DNA of 64,000 nt from Halomarina oriensis (GTDB lineage: Archaea > Halobacteriota > Halobacteria > Halobacteriales > Haloarculaceae), in assembly GCF_009791395.1 (NCBI RefSeq), contig NZ_WSZK01000030.1, positions 123,192 to 187,191 of the forward strand, given 5' to 3'. Within the stretch, counting starts at the first letter, position 1. Each line of letters begins with the position of its first letter. The position numbers were made by a program, and so were the translations under genes. Of this stretch, positions 1 through 7,958 are shown in pieces. The notes below the pieces were generated by a model that saw only the letters and a list, made by a program, of their open reading frames with translations, was not told the DNA's origin and made no database searches.

Positions 1-687
1 GACGACTTCGAGGTCGAAGGACCGACGGGCGACCTCTCGACGCCCGAAATCGCCGTCGTCGCCCAGGAGACACTGGCGGCACGCGTCGAGGCACAGTTCG
101 AGACGTTCCCCGACGAGGTCAGGGCGGCCTACGAGCGGGCGGTCACCGTCTCCGAACGCCACCAGGACGACGACCCCCGGTTCCGCGAGATCGCCGAGCG
201 GGCCGCGACGGACGCCGACGCGGCCGCGACCGATATCCGCGAGGAGTACAAACACGCCCCGTTCGACGACGACGGGCCGCTGTTCGCCCCCGAACACGGC
301 GACCTCCCGTACTTCACGACCCAGTACGGTCGCGTCGGCGTCATCTACGCGGGGATGATCGAGATGTACCGGGCGGTCGGTATCGACATCGACGCCGGCT
401 TCGAGGAGTCCATCATCCTCGCCATCGTCGGCGCACAGATATGGCTCGACGACGTCGACGACTTCCCCGAGGACCTGGCGGACCGACAGCTGACCCCCGC
501 CACCGCGGAGTACTGGCTCGCCGACTCCGACGGCGAAGCCTACGACCGAATCGTCGACATCGCGGTCCGTTACCTCGACGCGGCGAAGGCCGCCGCGACG
601 GCCTCAGACTCGACGCTCACCGGTATCGCCGTCGAGTACATCCTGCGCTCGGGTGCCCCCGAGAGCCTGCCCGGAAGCCGCGAGTGA
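1..687 (+). CDS. Uncharacterised haloarchaeal protein, 3' part only
   Basis: Frame 1 is open from the first base to a TGA at 685-687, giving the last 228 residues of a gene that begins outside the window. The protein is acidic and mostly helical in character. It has a charged stretch around residues 75-95 and a conspicuous WLDDVDDFPEDL segment near residue 147, followed by a hydrophobic/alanine-rich C-terminus ending in GSRE. There is no signal peptide in the visible part and no catalytic motif I can name. The Asp-rich segment is loosely reminiscent of metal-binding DDxxD motifs, but that is not enough for a function. It converges on the acyl-CoA dehydrogenase downstream. Confidence 0.75.
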   Translation, partial: DDFEVEGPTGDLSTPEIAVVAQETLAARVEAQFETFPDEVRAAYERAVTVSERHQDDDPRFREIAERAATDADAAATDIREEYKHAPFDDDGPLFAPEHGDLPYFTTQYGRVGVIYAGMIEMYRAVGIDIDAGFEESIILAIVGAQIWLDDVDDFPEDLADRQLTPATAEYWLADSDGEAYDRIVDIAVRYLDAAKAAATASDSTLTGIAVEYILRSGAPESLPGSRE

Positions 688-756
688 CCCGAACGCCGTT
701 CCGACGGAAGACACGTATTCGACCACCGAAGCGTTCGTGGGACCGAAACGCGTGGC

Positions 757-1911
757 TTAGAAGCCTTTCCCCAGCAGTTCGCGGGCGATGATGTTCTTCT
801 GGATTTCGGTGGTGCCCTCGTAGATCTGCGTGATCTTCGCGTCGCGGTAGAGGCGTTCGGCGTCGAAGTCGTTGACGTAGCCCGCCCCACCGTGAATCTG
901 GACGCACTCGTTGGCGGCGTCGACGGCGACGCGGGAGGCGTACTCCTTGGCCATCGAGGCGAGCGTCGTCAACTGGTCGTCGGAGTTGTCGACCGACCAC
1001 GCGCTCTTGTAGGTGAGCTGACGGGCGGCCTCGGTGCGGGTGTGGATGTCCGCGAGCTTGTGCTGGATGGCCTGGAAGTCGCCGATGGGCTTGCCGAACT
1101 GCTCGCGCTCCTTGGCGTACTCCAGCGCACGGTCACACGCGCCCTTGGCGATGCCGACGCCCTGCGCGGCGACCATCGTCCGGGTGACGTCGAAAAACTG
1201 CATGAGCTGGAGGAACCCCATGCCGCGCGTGCCGACGAGGTTCTCCTCGGGGACACGCAGGTCGTCGAAGATGAGTTCCGCGGTGTCGCTGGCGCGGATG
1301 CCGAGTTTCCCCGTGATCTTCTCGGCGGTGAAGCCGTCGCGGTCGGACTCGACGACGATCTGAGAGAAGCCGTTGTAGCGGCCCTCTGCTTCGGGGTCGG
1401 TCTTACACATGACGACGAAGAAATCCCCCACGGAGCCGTTGGTGATCCACATCTTGTTGCCGTTGAGGACCCACTCGTCGCCGTCTTTCTCGGCGGTCGT
1501 GGAGACCGACGAGACGTCGGAACCGGTGTCGGGTTCGGAGATAGCCGCGCCCATGATGGCCTCGCCCATCGCCACGGGTTCGAGGTACTGCTCTTTCTGT
1601 TCTTCCGTCCCGAACTCCATGATGGCGTCCGACCCGAACGTCGTCGCCGTAATCGAGAGGGCGATACCGGGGTCGACGGCGAACATCTCCTCGACGATGA
1701 GGGCGGTTTCGAGGGCGTTGTAGCCCGCACCACCGTACTCCATCGGGATGTTCGCGCCGGTCAGACCCATCTCGGCGGCCGTCTCCAGCACCTCGTGGGG
1801 GAACTTCTCCTCGACGTCGTACTCCTGGGCGACGGGCGCGATCTCGTTCTCCGCGAAGCGGCGGACCTCCTCTTTGATCTGTTTCTGCTCGTCGCTGAGT
1901 TGATAGTCCAT
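757..1911 (-). CDS. Acyl-CoA dehydrogenase
   Basis: A 384-residue flavoprotein of the acyl-CoA dehydrogenase family, which oxidises acyl-CoA to trans-2-enoyl-CoA and passes electrons to ETF. The family landmarks are present: AAISEPDTGSDVS (FAD/substrate loop, about residue 130), KMWITNG, and near the C-terminus IHGGAGY followed by QIYEGTTEIQ, whose Glu is the usual catalytic base. Length is normal. I chose the ATG at 1909-1911 (MDYQLSDEQ) over one nine codons upstream, because the family begins there and a TATA-like TTATGTG lies 25 nt before it. It is divergent from the hydroxyacyl-CoA dehydrogenase/hydratase fusion, consistent with beta-oxidation. Substrate chain length cannot be told from the sequence. 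Confidence 0.95.
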   Translation of the reverse strand: MDYQLSDEQKQIKEEVRRFAENEIAPVAQEYDVEEKFPHEVLETAAEMGLTGANIPMEYGGAGYNALETALIVEEMFAVDPGIALSITATTFGSDAIMEFGTEEQKEQYLEPVAMGEAIMGAAISEPDTGSDVSSVSTTAEKDGDEWVLNGNKMWITNGSVGDFFVVMCKTDPEAEGRYNGFSQIVVESDRDGFTAEKITGKLGIRASDTAELIFDDLRVPEENLVGTRGMGFLQLMQFFDVTRTMVAAQGVGIAKGACDRALEYAKEREQFGKPIGDFQAIQHKLADIHTRTEAARQLTYKSAWSVDNSDDQLTTLASMAKEYASRVAVDAANECVQIHGGAGYVNDFDAERLYRDAKITQIYEGTTEIQKNIIARELLGKGF

Positions 1912-1935
1912 GACATTCGTCCTCGCAGAGGGGCA

Positions 1936-2006
1936 CACATAACCGTTTCCCGACGATTTCCAACGGGTAAGGAGTTTCTGCGGGGTGGATGGGAAACGTT
2001 GAACAG
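1936..2006. promoter_or_regulatory. Divergent promoters with GGGAAACG boxes
   Basis: Between the divergent acyl-CoA dehydrogenase and the HAD/ECH fusion, GGGAAACG occurs once on each strand. On the minus strand it is at 1944-1951, followed by GTTATGTG and ending 25 nt before the dehydrogenase ATG. On the plus strand it is at 1991-1998, followed by TTGAACAG and ending 26 nt before the fusion ATG. The two copies form an 8-bp inverted repeat. Position fits a BRE plus TATA of leaderless archaeal promoters. The same box precedes the enoyl-CoA hydratase gene at 44725-44740. Confidence 0.6.
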
Positions 2007-2031
2007 GGCACCGGCAGAGTCACGACTGTCT

Positions 2032-3999
2032 ATGGACTCCGACGACATCCAGACCATCGCCGTGCTCGGCGCTGGCAACATGGGCCACGGTATCGCCGAG
2101 GTGGCGGCCATGGCCGGCTACGACGTCAACCTTCGTGACATCAACGAGGAGTTCGTCCAGAACGGCTACGACCAAATCGAGTGGTCGCTGGGCAAACTCG
2201 CCGAGAACGACCAGTTGAGCGAGGACGAGGCCGACGCCGCCCTCGACCGCATCACGCCGCTCGTCGAGATGAGCGAGGCCGTCTCGGACGTCGACGTCGT
2301 CATCGAGGTCGTCCCCGAGAAGATGGACATCAAGAAGGACGTCTTCGACGAGGTAGAGGCCCACGCCCCCGACGAGGCCATCATCGCGTCGAACACCTCC
2401 TCGCTGTCCATCACGGACCTCTCGGAGGCCACCGAGCGTCCCGAGCAGTTCTGTGGGATGCACTTCTTCAACCCGCCCGTGCGCATGCAGCTGGTCGAGG
2501 TCATCTCCGGTGCACACTCGGCCGACGAGACGTTGGAAGCCATCGAGGGCCTCGCCGAGGCGTTCGGCAAGACGCCCGTCCGCGTTCGCAAGGACACGCC
2601 TGGGTTCATCGTGAACCGTATCCTCGTCCCCCTGATGAACGAGGCGTGCTGGGTCGTCTCCGAGGAGGACGCCACGATGGCCGAGGTCGACTCGACGGTC
2701 AAGTACGACATCGGCCTGCCGATGGGCGCGTTCGAACTGGGCGACCAGGTCGGCAACGACGTCACCTACCACGTCCTCGAGTACATGCACGAGGTGCTCG
2801 GTGAGGCGTACGCCCCCGCACCGCTGCTCGAAGAGGTCGTCGAGGAGGAGAACTACGGGAAGAAATCCGGGAAGGGCTTCTACGACTACGAGGACGGCGA
2901 GGGCGCACAGGTCCCGACCGACGAGATCCGTGAAGACGTCAAACACCGTCTGCTCGCCATCATGGCGAACGAGGTCGGCAACCTCGTCGGAGGGGACGTC
3001 GCGCCACCCCGCGACATCGACCAGGCCGTGATGCTCGGCGCTGGCTACCCCGACGGTCCCGCGAAGATGGCCGACGACGCCGGCCTCGACGTACTCGTCG
3101 AGACGCTCGAGGACCTCCACGAGGAGAAGGACGCCGAGCGCTACGCGGTTTCGGACGGCCTCCGTGAGGCCGCCGAGGAGGGCGGGTTCTACGGTGGCGA
3201 CGACGAGGAGTCCGTCGAGTTCTCCGCCGTCTCGTTGAAGTATCCCGGCGACATGGTCGGTCAGATCGTCCTCGACCGCGAGGCCCGGATGAACACCATC
3301 AGCGCCGACATGCTCGACGAAATCGGCGAAGCCGTCGACGTGCTGGAGGAGGACGACGACGTGCGTGCCATCCTCATCACGGGGAAGGGCGACCGCGCGT
3401 TCTCCGCGGGTGCGGACGTGAGCGCGTTCGCCTCCTCCGCCGAACCGCTGAAGGGTATCGAACTCTCCCGGAAGGGCCAGCAGACGTTCGGCAAACTCGA
3501 AGAGTCGCCGCTGCCCGTCGTCGCCGGCATCGACGGCTTCGCGCTCGGTGGCGGCCTCGAACTCGCCGCCTGTGCGGACCTGCGCATCGCCTCCGACCGC
3601 TCGGAACTCGGCCTCCCCGAACACGACCTCGGCCTGATTCCGGGGTGGGGTGGCACCCAGCGCCTCCAGCGCATCGTCGGCTTCGGCCGTGCGAAGGAGA
3701 TCGTGTTCACCGCCGAGCGTTTCGACGCCGAGACGATGTACGACTACGGCTTCGTCAACGACGTCGTCCCGTTCGGCGAGTTCGAGGAGAAGGCGCACGA
3801 ACTGGCCGCGAAGCTCGCAGGCGGCCCGCCGGTCTCCCAGAAGCTCACGAAGCGCGCGATGCTCAAGGGCTGGGAGGACCCCGACGCCGGTCTCGAACTC
3901 GAAGCCCAGTCGTTCGGCCACCTGCTCGGTACCGACGACCTGATGGAGGGTATCACCGCGTTCATGGGGGACCGCGACCCCGAGTTCGAAGGGAAGTGA
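2032..3999 (+). CDS. Fused 3-hydroxyacyl-CoA dehydrogenase / enoyl-CoA hydratase
   Basis: A 655-residue bifunctional beta-oxidation enzyme. The N-terminal half is an NAD-dependent 3-hydroxyacyl-CoA dehydrogenase with the GAGNMG nucleotide-binding turn at residues 13-18, the ASNTSSLSI segment, the FFNPPV motif and KKSGKGFYDY at the end of its C-terminal domain. The last 250 or so residues are an enoyl-CoA hydratase with FALGGGLELAACADLRIAS and GLPEHDLGLIPGWGGTQR. Dehydrogenase before hydratase is the reverse of bacterial FadB and is the usual archaeal order. I chose the ATG at 2032 because the Rossmann fold starts immediately after it and a promoter-like box lies 26-41 nt upstream. Open frame extends far upstream but carries no family sequence. 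Confidence 0.95.
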   Translation: MDSDDIQTIAVLGAGNMGHGIAEVAAMAGYDVNLRDINEEFVQNGYDQIEWSLGKLAENDQLSEDEADAALDRITPLVEMSEAVSDVDVVIEVVPEKMDIKKDVFDEVEAHAPDEAIIASNTSSLSITDLSEATERPEQFCGMHFFNPPVRMQLVEVISGAHSADETLEAIEGLAEAFGKTPVRVRKDTPGFIVNRILVPLMNEACWVVSEEDATMAEVDSTVKYDIGLPMGAFELGDQVGNDVTYHVLEYMHEVLGEAYAPAPLLEEVVEEENYGKKSGKGFYDYEDGEGAQVPTDEIREDVKHRLLAIMANEVGNLVGGDVAPPRDIDQAVMLGAGYPDGPAKMADDAGLDVLVETLEDLHEEKDAERYAVSDGLREAAEEGGFYGGDDEESVEFSAVSLKYPGDMVGQIVLDREARMNTISADMLDEIGEAVDVLEEDDDVRAILITGKGDRAFSAGADVSAFASSAEPLKGIELSRKGQQTFGKLEESPLPVVAGIDGFALGGGLELAACADLRIASDRSELGLPEHDLGLIPGWGGTQRLQRIVGFGRAKEIVFTAERFDAETMYDYGFVNDVVPFGEFEEKAHELAAKLAGGPPVSQKLTKRAMLKGWEDPDAGLELEAQSFGHLLGTDDLMEGITAFMGDRDPEFEGK

Positions 4000-4008
4000 C
4001 CTGAACGG

Positions 4009-4029
4009 GGCTGTCAGGAAGTGACAGCC
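4009..4029 (+). terminator. Hairpin after the HAD/ECH fusion gene
   Basis: Perfect 8-bp inverted repeat GGCTGTCA/TGACAGCC with a 5-nt loop, starting 10 nt after the stop codon of the HAD/ECH gene and lying before tRNA-Glu. It could end the mRNA or insulate the tRNA. There is no T-tract directly after it, so terminator function is an inference. Confidence 0.4.
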
Positions 4030-4080
4030 GCGTCCCGAACAACAGCCTTTATCAGTGGCTGGGTCGCAGGTGAAACCGTA

Positions 4081-4136
4081 GCTCGGTCGTCCCACGGAGC
4101 GAAGCGACGTGGGGCTCGAAGCTGAGCGAAGCGAAA
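4081..4136 (+). repeat. Leader of tRNA-Glu with duplicated 5' end and two short dyads
   Basis: The first seven bases of tRNA-Glu (GCTCGGT) occur at 4081-4087, 56 bp before the real tRNA start. Between them lie two short dyads, CCCACG/CGTGGG around a GAGCGAAGCGA core and an AGCT-bounded one around GAGCGAAGCGA. A TATA-like TTTATC lies near 4051, about 30 bp before the first copy, so transcription may begin at the duplicate and the 56 bp would be a removable leader. Seen directly: the repeat and dyads. Inferred: the transcription start. Confidence 0.45.
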
Positions 4137-4211
4137 GCTCGGTTGGTGTAGTCCGGCCAATCATTTCGGCCTTTCGAGCCGATGACACGGGTTCAAATCC
4201 CGTACCGAGCA
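4137..4211 (+). tRNA. tRNA-Glu (anticodon UUC)
   Basis: A 75-nt cloverleaf. The acceptor stem GCTCGGT pairs with ACCGAGC, with discriminator A at 4211. The anticodon stem TCGGC/GCCGA encloses loop CTTTCGA with anticodon TTC. The T arm is ACGGG-TTCAAAT-CCCGT. CCA is not encoded and there is no intron. Partial copies of its 3' end follow at 4293-4314 and 4345-4357. Confidence 0.95.
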
Positions 4212-4380
4212 TGTTTCTGAGGAACAGAGTGACGAAGAAACACGCACAGCGTCGAGATTTGGATCAGGGAGCGAACGCCAGTGAGCGACCGCGGTTCAAA
4301 TCCCGTACCGAGCAGTCTGCGAGGAGTACTCCGACGAGCAGACGCCCGTACCGAGCACTTCTCGGACGAAGTGAGAAACG
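4212..4380 (+). repeat. Two degenerate tRNA-Glu 3'-end copies with associated dyads
   Basis: After the tRNA its 3' end reappears at 4293-4314 (GGTTCAAATCCCGTACCGAGCA, 21 and more bases matching the tRNA in register) and more briefly at 4345-4357. Each of the three 3' ends, including the real one, is followed at once by a short inverted repeat of similar build: GTTTCT/AGAAAC at about 4213-4241, TCTGC/GCAGA at about 4315-4341, and TTCTC/GAGAA at about 4359-4377. Such copies look like relics of repeated site-specific insertion, or of duplication of a tRNA-end plus hairpin unit. No integrase or cargo gene remains. Confidence 0.6.
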
Positions 4381-4574
4381 CGCCACGGGTGGTTCTCGTG
4401 GAGCCGAACCGACGAGCGATTGCGCCGTTCGGTACGCCGTCGCCGCTGGCGAGAACTTATCACTCTGCTGTCCGAACGGACCGTACGGTTCCCCCTCCAT
4501 CGGCACCGATTCGGTCGCCGGACAACGAGACCCTCCAGTACCCGCATCGGCCCGACGAGTCGGAGACGCCGGAC

Positions 4575-4874
4575 GTGACACCGCCGAGCGTGACGCTCGC
4601 CTGCCTCGTCCGACTGCTGACCGTCGCCAGCGTCGGCTACGGCCTCCTGAGCGACGCCGCCGGACTCCTCGCGGTCGCCGTCGTCGGTGCGGTCGTCGTC
4701 GAACTCGTCCTCGCGAGGGGGGTGTGGAGCCGCCGCCGCTGGGCGTGGTCCGCGGCGCTCGGTGCCGACACCGTGACCGCGGGTGCCGCGCTGGCGGTCG
4801 GCCTTCCGCTCGCTGCGGTGGCGACGGCAGCGGTGGTCGTGGTCCTGTTCGTCCACCGCGACCGCTTCGAGTGA
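4575..4874 (+). CDS. Small membrane protein
   Basis: A 99-residue hydrophobic protein with about three predicted membrane segments (near residues 6-25, 27-48 and 65-88) separated by an arginine-rich loop WSRRRWAW, ending HRDRFE. I chose the GTG at 4575 because no other usable start lies between it and the tRNA-derived repeats. A TATA-like AACTTATC lies near 4455, which would leave a leader of about 90 nt. I do not recognise the family. It precedes the methyltransferase gene by 112 nt on the same strand. Confidence 0.6.
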   Translation: MTPPSVTLACLVRLLTVASVGYGLLSDAAGLLAVAVVGAVVVELVLARGVWSRRRWAWSAALGADTVTAGAALAVGLPLAAVATAAVVVVLFVHRDRFE

Positions 4875-4986
4875 GACGGCCGCGGCGAGTCCGCCGGTCG
4901 GCGGGCCGACCGTCCACCGGGGCAGAGCGCTCGCCACATCGCAACCGGCTTGTCACCGCGACGACTCGCTCGGAGTCCGACCAGCC

Positions 4987-5802
4987 ATGACCGACGAGTC
5001 CCCGGCACGCCGGTTCGCCAGCACCGAATCCTACTACGCCGAGCACCGCCCCGGCTACGGTGACGCGCTGTTCGAGTTCCTGGCGGAGCGATTCGCGCTC
5101 GGCGACGAGTCCCGGGTCCTCGACCTGGGGTGTGGTGCCGGGCAGACGACGCTCCCGCTGGCCGAACGCGCGGGCCACGTGCTGGCGATGGACCCGAACG
5201 AGGAGATGGTGCGACACGCTCGCAGGCGGGCCAGCGAAGCGGGCGTCGAGACCGTCGAGTGGGTCGTCGGGTCGGACGCCGACCTGCGCGTCGAGATGGG
5301 GCCGTTTCGACTGACGGTGATGGGCCGGTCGTTCCACTGGATGGACCAGGAACGTACGCTCGACAGGCTGTTTCGAGCGACCGAACCCGGTGGTGGTGTC
5401 GCGCTCGTCACCGACCGCGAGTGGTTGACGAAGGGGCAGGCCAACTGGCAGGCGGCCGTCTACGAGGTCACCGAGCAGTACCTCGACGACCTGCCGGAGC
5501 GCGTCGACCCGGCGGCCGTGAGCTACGACGACCCGTGGGACGAGAAGCTCCGCGCCTTCGGGTTCGAGGACGTCGAGACACTGGAGTTCGACCTGCACCG
5601 TGAGTGGCCAGTCGACGGCATCGTCGGCTACGTTTTCTCGCTCTCGTACTGCTCGCCCGACCGGTTCGGCGGGGACGCCGAGGCGTTCGAGACGGACCTC
5701 CGTGCGCGACTGACGGCGTTCGACCGGGAGCGGTTCGAACAGCGAGCGACCGTCGAGGCCATCGTGGGGTCGAAACCGACCGACGGTGACCGGTCCGTGT
5801 GA
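4987..5802 (+). CDS. Class I SAM-dependent methyltransferase
   Basis: A 271-residue protein beginning MTDESPARRF. It carries a SAM-binding motif I, VLDLGCGAGQTTLPLA, at about residue 40, then an acidic motif II region ending in MDPNEEM. This matches the UbiE/Trm9-like class I methyltransferase fold (Methyltransf_11/25). The SFHWMD segment is typical of the 'YdaC/Tam-like' small-molecule methyltransferases. The substrate is unknown. It is preceded by a small membrane protein and followed by a DUF892 gene, and neither suggests a pathway. Confidence 0.85.
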   Translation: MTDESPARRFASTESYYAEHRPGYGDALFEFLAERFALGDESRVLDLGCGAGQTTLPLAERAGHVLAMDPNEEMVRHARRRASEAGVETVEWVVGSDADLRVEMGPFRLTVMGRSFHWMDQERTLDRLFRATEPGGGVALVTDREWLTKGQANWQAAVYEVTEQYLDDLPERVDPAAVSYDDPWDEKLRAFGFEDVETLEFDLHREWPVDGIVGYVFSLSYCSPDRFGGDAEAFETDLRARLTAFDRERFEQRATVEAIVGSKPTDGDRSV

Positions 5803-5857
5803 CGGCGGGCAGAGACAGGCACAACCGTCATCAACGTCCGTCGAGACGACTGTAGCT

Positions 5858-6343
5858 ATGAGCACCGCCAGTCTCGACGATCTGTTCGAACACGAACTGG
5901 AGGACATCTACTTCGCGGAGCACGAACTCACTGCGGCCTACGAGCAAATGGCCGAGGCGTCGACGGACGAGGACCTCGTGGCGTTCTTCGAGGCGCACGT
6001 CGAGGAGACGGGCAGCCACATTGAGCGCCTCGTCGACGTCTTCGAGGCGACCGGTGAAGCCCCACAGACCGAGGAGTGTGAAGGAATCGAGGGGCTGTTG
6101 ACGGAGTGGGAGGAGTTCACCGCCGACCACGACCCCGGCCCGGTCCACGACTACTACAACGTCGTGACGGCGATGAAGACCGAACGCTACGAGCAGACGG
6201 CCTACGAGAGTCTCGTCGCGCTGGCGTCCGAGCGCGGCGACGAGGAGGCGATGGACCTGCTCAAGACCAACCTCGACGAGGACGAGGAGACGCTGAGCGA
6301 CCTCGCGGAGATGGCCCGGTCGTTCGACTACGACTCGCTGTAG
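5858..6343 (+). CDS. DUF892 / YciE-like ferritin-like protein
   Basis: A 161-residue, acidic, all-helical protein. LDDLFEHELEDIYFAEHEL at the N-terminus and repeated E..H spacings in helices 1, 2 and 4 are typical of the DUF892 ferritin-like four-helix bundles (E. coli YciE), which can bind a di-iron centre and are linked to stress. I chose the ATG at 5858 because the family begins a few residues after it. The open frame extends 24 codons upstream into the methyltransferase end without family similarity. A role in iron or stress is inferred from the family only. Confidence 0.85.
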   Translation: MSTASLDDLFEHELEDIYFAEHELTAAYEQMAEASTDEDLVAFFEAHVEETGSHIERLVDVFEATGEAPQTEECEGIEGLLTEWEEFTADHDPGPVHDYYNVVTAMKTERYEQTAYESLVALASERGDEEAMDLLKTNLDEDEETLSDLAEMARSFDYDSL

Positions 6344-6500
6344 GCGGCGAAAGCGCGGCGACGTCCGGTAGGTCACCGGTCGGTGGTCGACCACGACGGG
6401 GAGTGATGCCTCGGCCGGCCGCTCGGAGCGGGCCGCGACGGATACTGAGACCCGGAGAGATACCGGACGACAGGAGCGCACTGACGTGTAGACCGGTCGG

Positions 6501-7832
6501 TCAGTCGTCGTCCGCGCCGGAGGCGTCCTCGTCGCACTGGTTCGGACCGCCGGGTGTCAGGTCCACGGGCTCCTCGTCGACGAGGTCGGGAATCGGGTCG
6601 ACGGTGTACAGCGTGATGAACGCCAGCGCTGCGAAGACGATGGTGACCGAGGCGACGCCGAAGGCGGTGAAGACGTCCGTGAGGTCCCAGACGACGCCGA
6701 CGAGGAACGGTCCCGTAATCTGCCCGACCTTCCACGCGATGGAGCGGAGCGACATACTCGCGGCGACGGCGTCGAACTGCTCGCCCTCCTCGACGAACAG
6801 CGCCATACTGGCGGGCAGGCGGATGGAGTCGGCGACGCCACAGACGCCGAACGCGATGAACAGGACCTGGAAGCCGGGAGTGAGCGTGTAGCCCGCGACG
6901 GTCATCGCGGAGAAGTAGGCGCCGGCCAGTCCCGCGAACGGGATGAGGAGCGCCCCGACCGCGTACAGCAACGCGCCGACGAAGACGAACAGGTGTTTCG
7001 AGCCGACTCTGTCCGTGAGACCGCCGACGTACCCCTGTGTGAGCGCCTTCGTCAGCTTCCCGCCCGCGAGGATGCCGCCGACGTAGAGCGTCGGGATGTC
7101 GAGGACCGTCACCGCGTAGATGGGCAGGAAGAGGATGACACACATCTTCCCGAAGCTGAGCCCGAACCGGAAGACGACGAGCGCACGAATCGGCGTCCGC
7201 GAGAGGAGGCGCTCGATGGCCTCCCGGCCGGACTGTTCGTCGGGGTCGGCTCTCCCGCCGGGGTTGTCCCGAAGCCACGAGTACAGCAAGAGAGTGGCGA
7301 ACGCGGTGACGCCGGCGAGCACGGCGTACGTGACGCCGAAGCCGTGGACGTCGAGCAGGTACGCACCGACGAGGTCACCGGCGAACGAGGAGAACGCCCC
7401 CACCTGGTTGTACGTCCCGAGCCACTGGCCGCGCTCGCCGTCGGGCGATATCTCGCCGACGACGGTCGACCCGGTAATCCACAGAAGGGACGCGCCCAAC
7501 CCCTGCACGACCCGAACGAGCAGGATGTCGGCCACCGAGTCGACCATCCAGAAGCCGACGAAGACGCCGACGTTGAGCACGAGTCCCGCCAGCAGGTAGC
7601 GTTTCGCGTTCCCCGTGTCTATCTTCCGCCCCAGCGGGAGGACGATGACGAACTGTGCCAGTGCGAAGACGGTGGCGAACAGTCCCTCGACGGTGCTGGA
7701 GGTGCCCAGCATGTCGGCGTACAGCGCCAGCGCTATGGCGATGGTCGAGTACGCCTGTGCCCGAGCGAACGCGGTTCCCGACAGCGCGAGGAACTCGCGG
7801 TCCCTGAGGACGCCGAGCGAGCCACCAGCCAC
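6501..7832 (-). CDS. MFS transporter
   Basis: A 443-residue integral membrane protein with about twelve hydrophobic segments in two halves and the MFS loop 2-3 signature PLGRKIDTGNAKR. It begins at a GTG with a short cytoplasmic stretch (LRDREFLALSGTAF), as in drug/sugar MFS exporters, and ends in an acidic tail. A TATA-like TTTAA lies about 30 nt upstream (near 7864). The substrate cannot be deduced. Its 3' end converges on the DUF892 gene. Confidence 0.9.
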   Translation of the reverse strand: MAGGSLGVLRDREFLALSGTAFARAQAYSTIAIALALYADMLGTSSTVEGLFATVFALAQFVIVLPLGRKIDTGNAKRYLLAGLVLNVGVFVGFWMVDSVADILLVRVVQGLGASLLWITGSTVVGEISPDGERGQWLGTYNQVGAFSSFAGDLVGAYLLDVHGFGVTYAVLAGVTAFATLLLYSWLRDNPGGRADPDEQSGREAIERLLSRTPIRALVVFRFGLSFGKMCVILFLPIYAVTVLDIPTLYVGGILAGGKLTKALTQGYVGGLTDRVGSKHLFVFVGALLYAVGALLIPFAGLAGAYFSAMTVAGYTLTPGFQVLFIAFGVCGVADSIRLPASMALFVEEGEQFDAVAASMSLRSIAWKVGQITGPFLVGVVWDLTDVFTAFGVASVTIVFAALAFITLYTVDPIPDLVDEEPVDLTPGGPNQCDEDASGADDD

Positions 7833-7958
7833 GGTATCTCGACCGACGATTCGAAGACGGTTAAATCCCCGAAAACCGGACGAGAGGGGACGGAAAGACC
7901 GTGATAGAGAACGAGCGACACGGGGCGGACGGCACGTGTTCGCCGTGCGGAGACGGGG

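Noticed and set aside
4081..4211. Intron-containing tRNA-Glu starting at 4081
   Set aside because: The mature tRNA from 4137 is complete by itself, and the extra sequence is outside any usual intron position.
2020..4212. Long open frame antisense to the HAD/ECH fusion
   Set aside because: GC-rich, non-protein-like composition (Val/Asp/Arg/Leu blocks). It is explained as the complement of an unmistakable gene.
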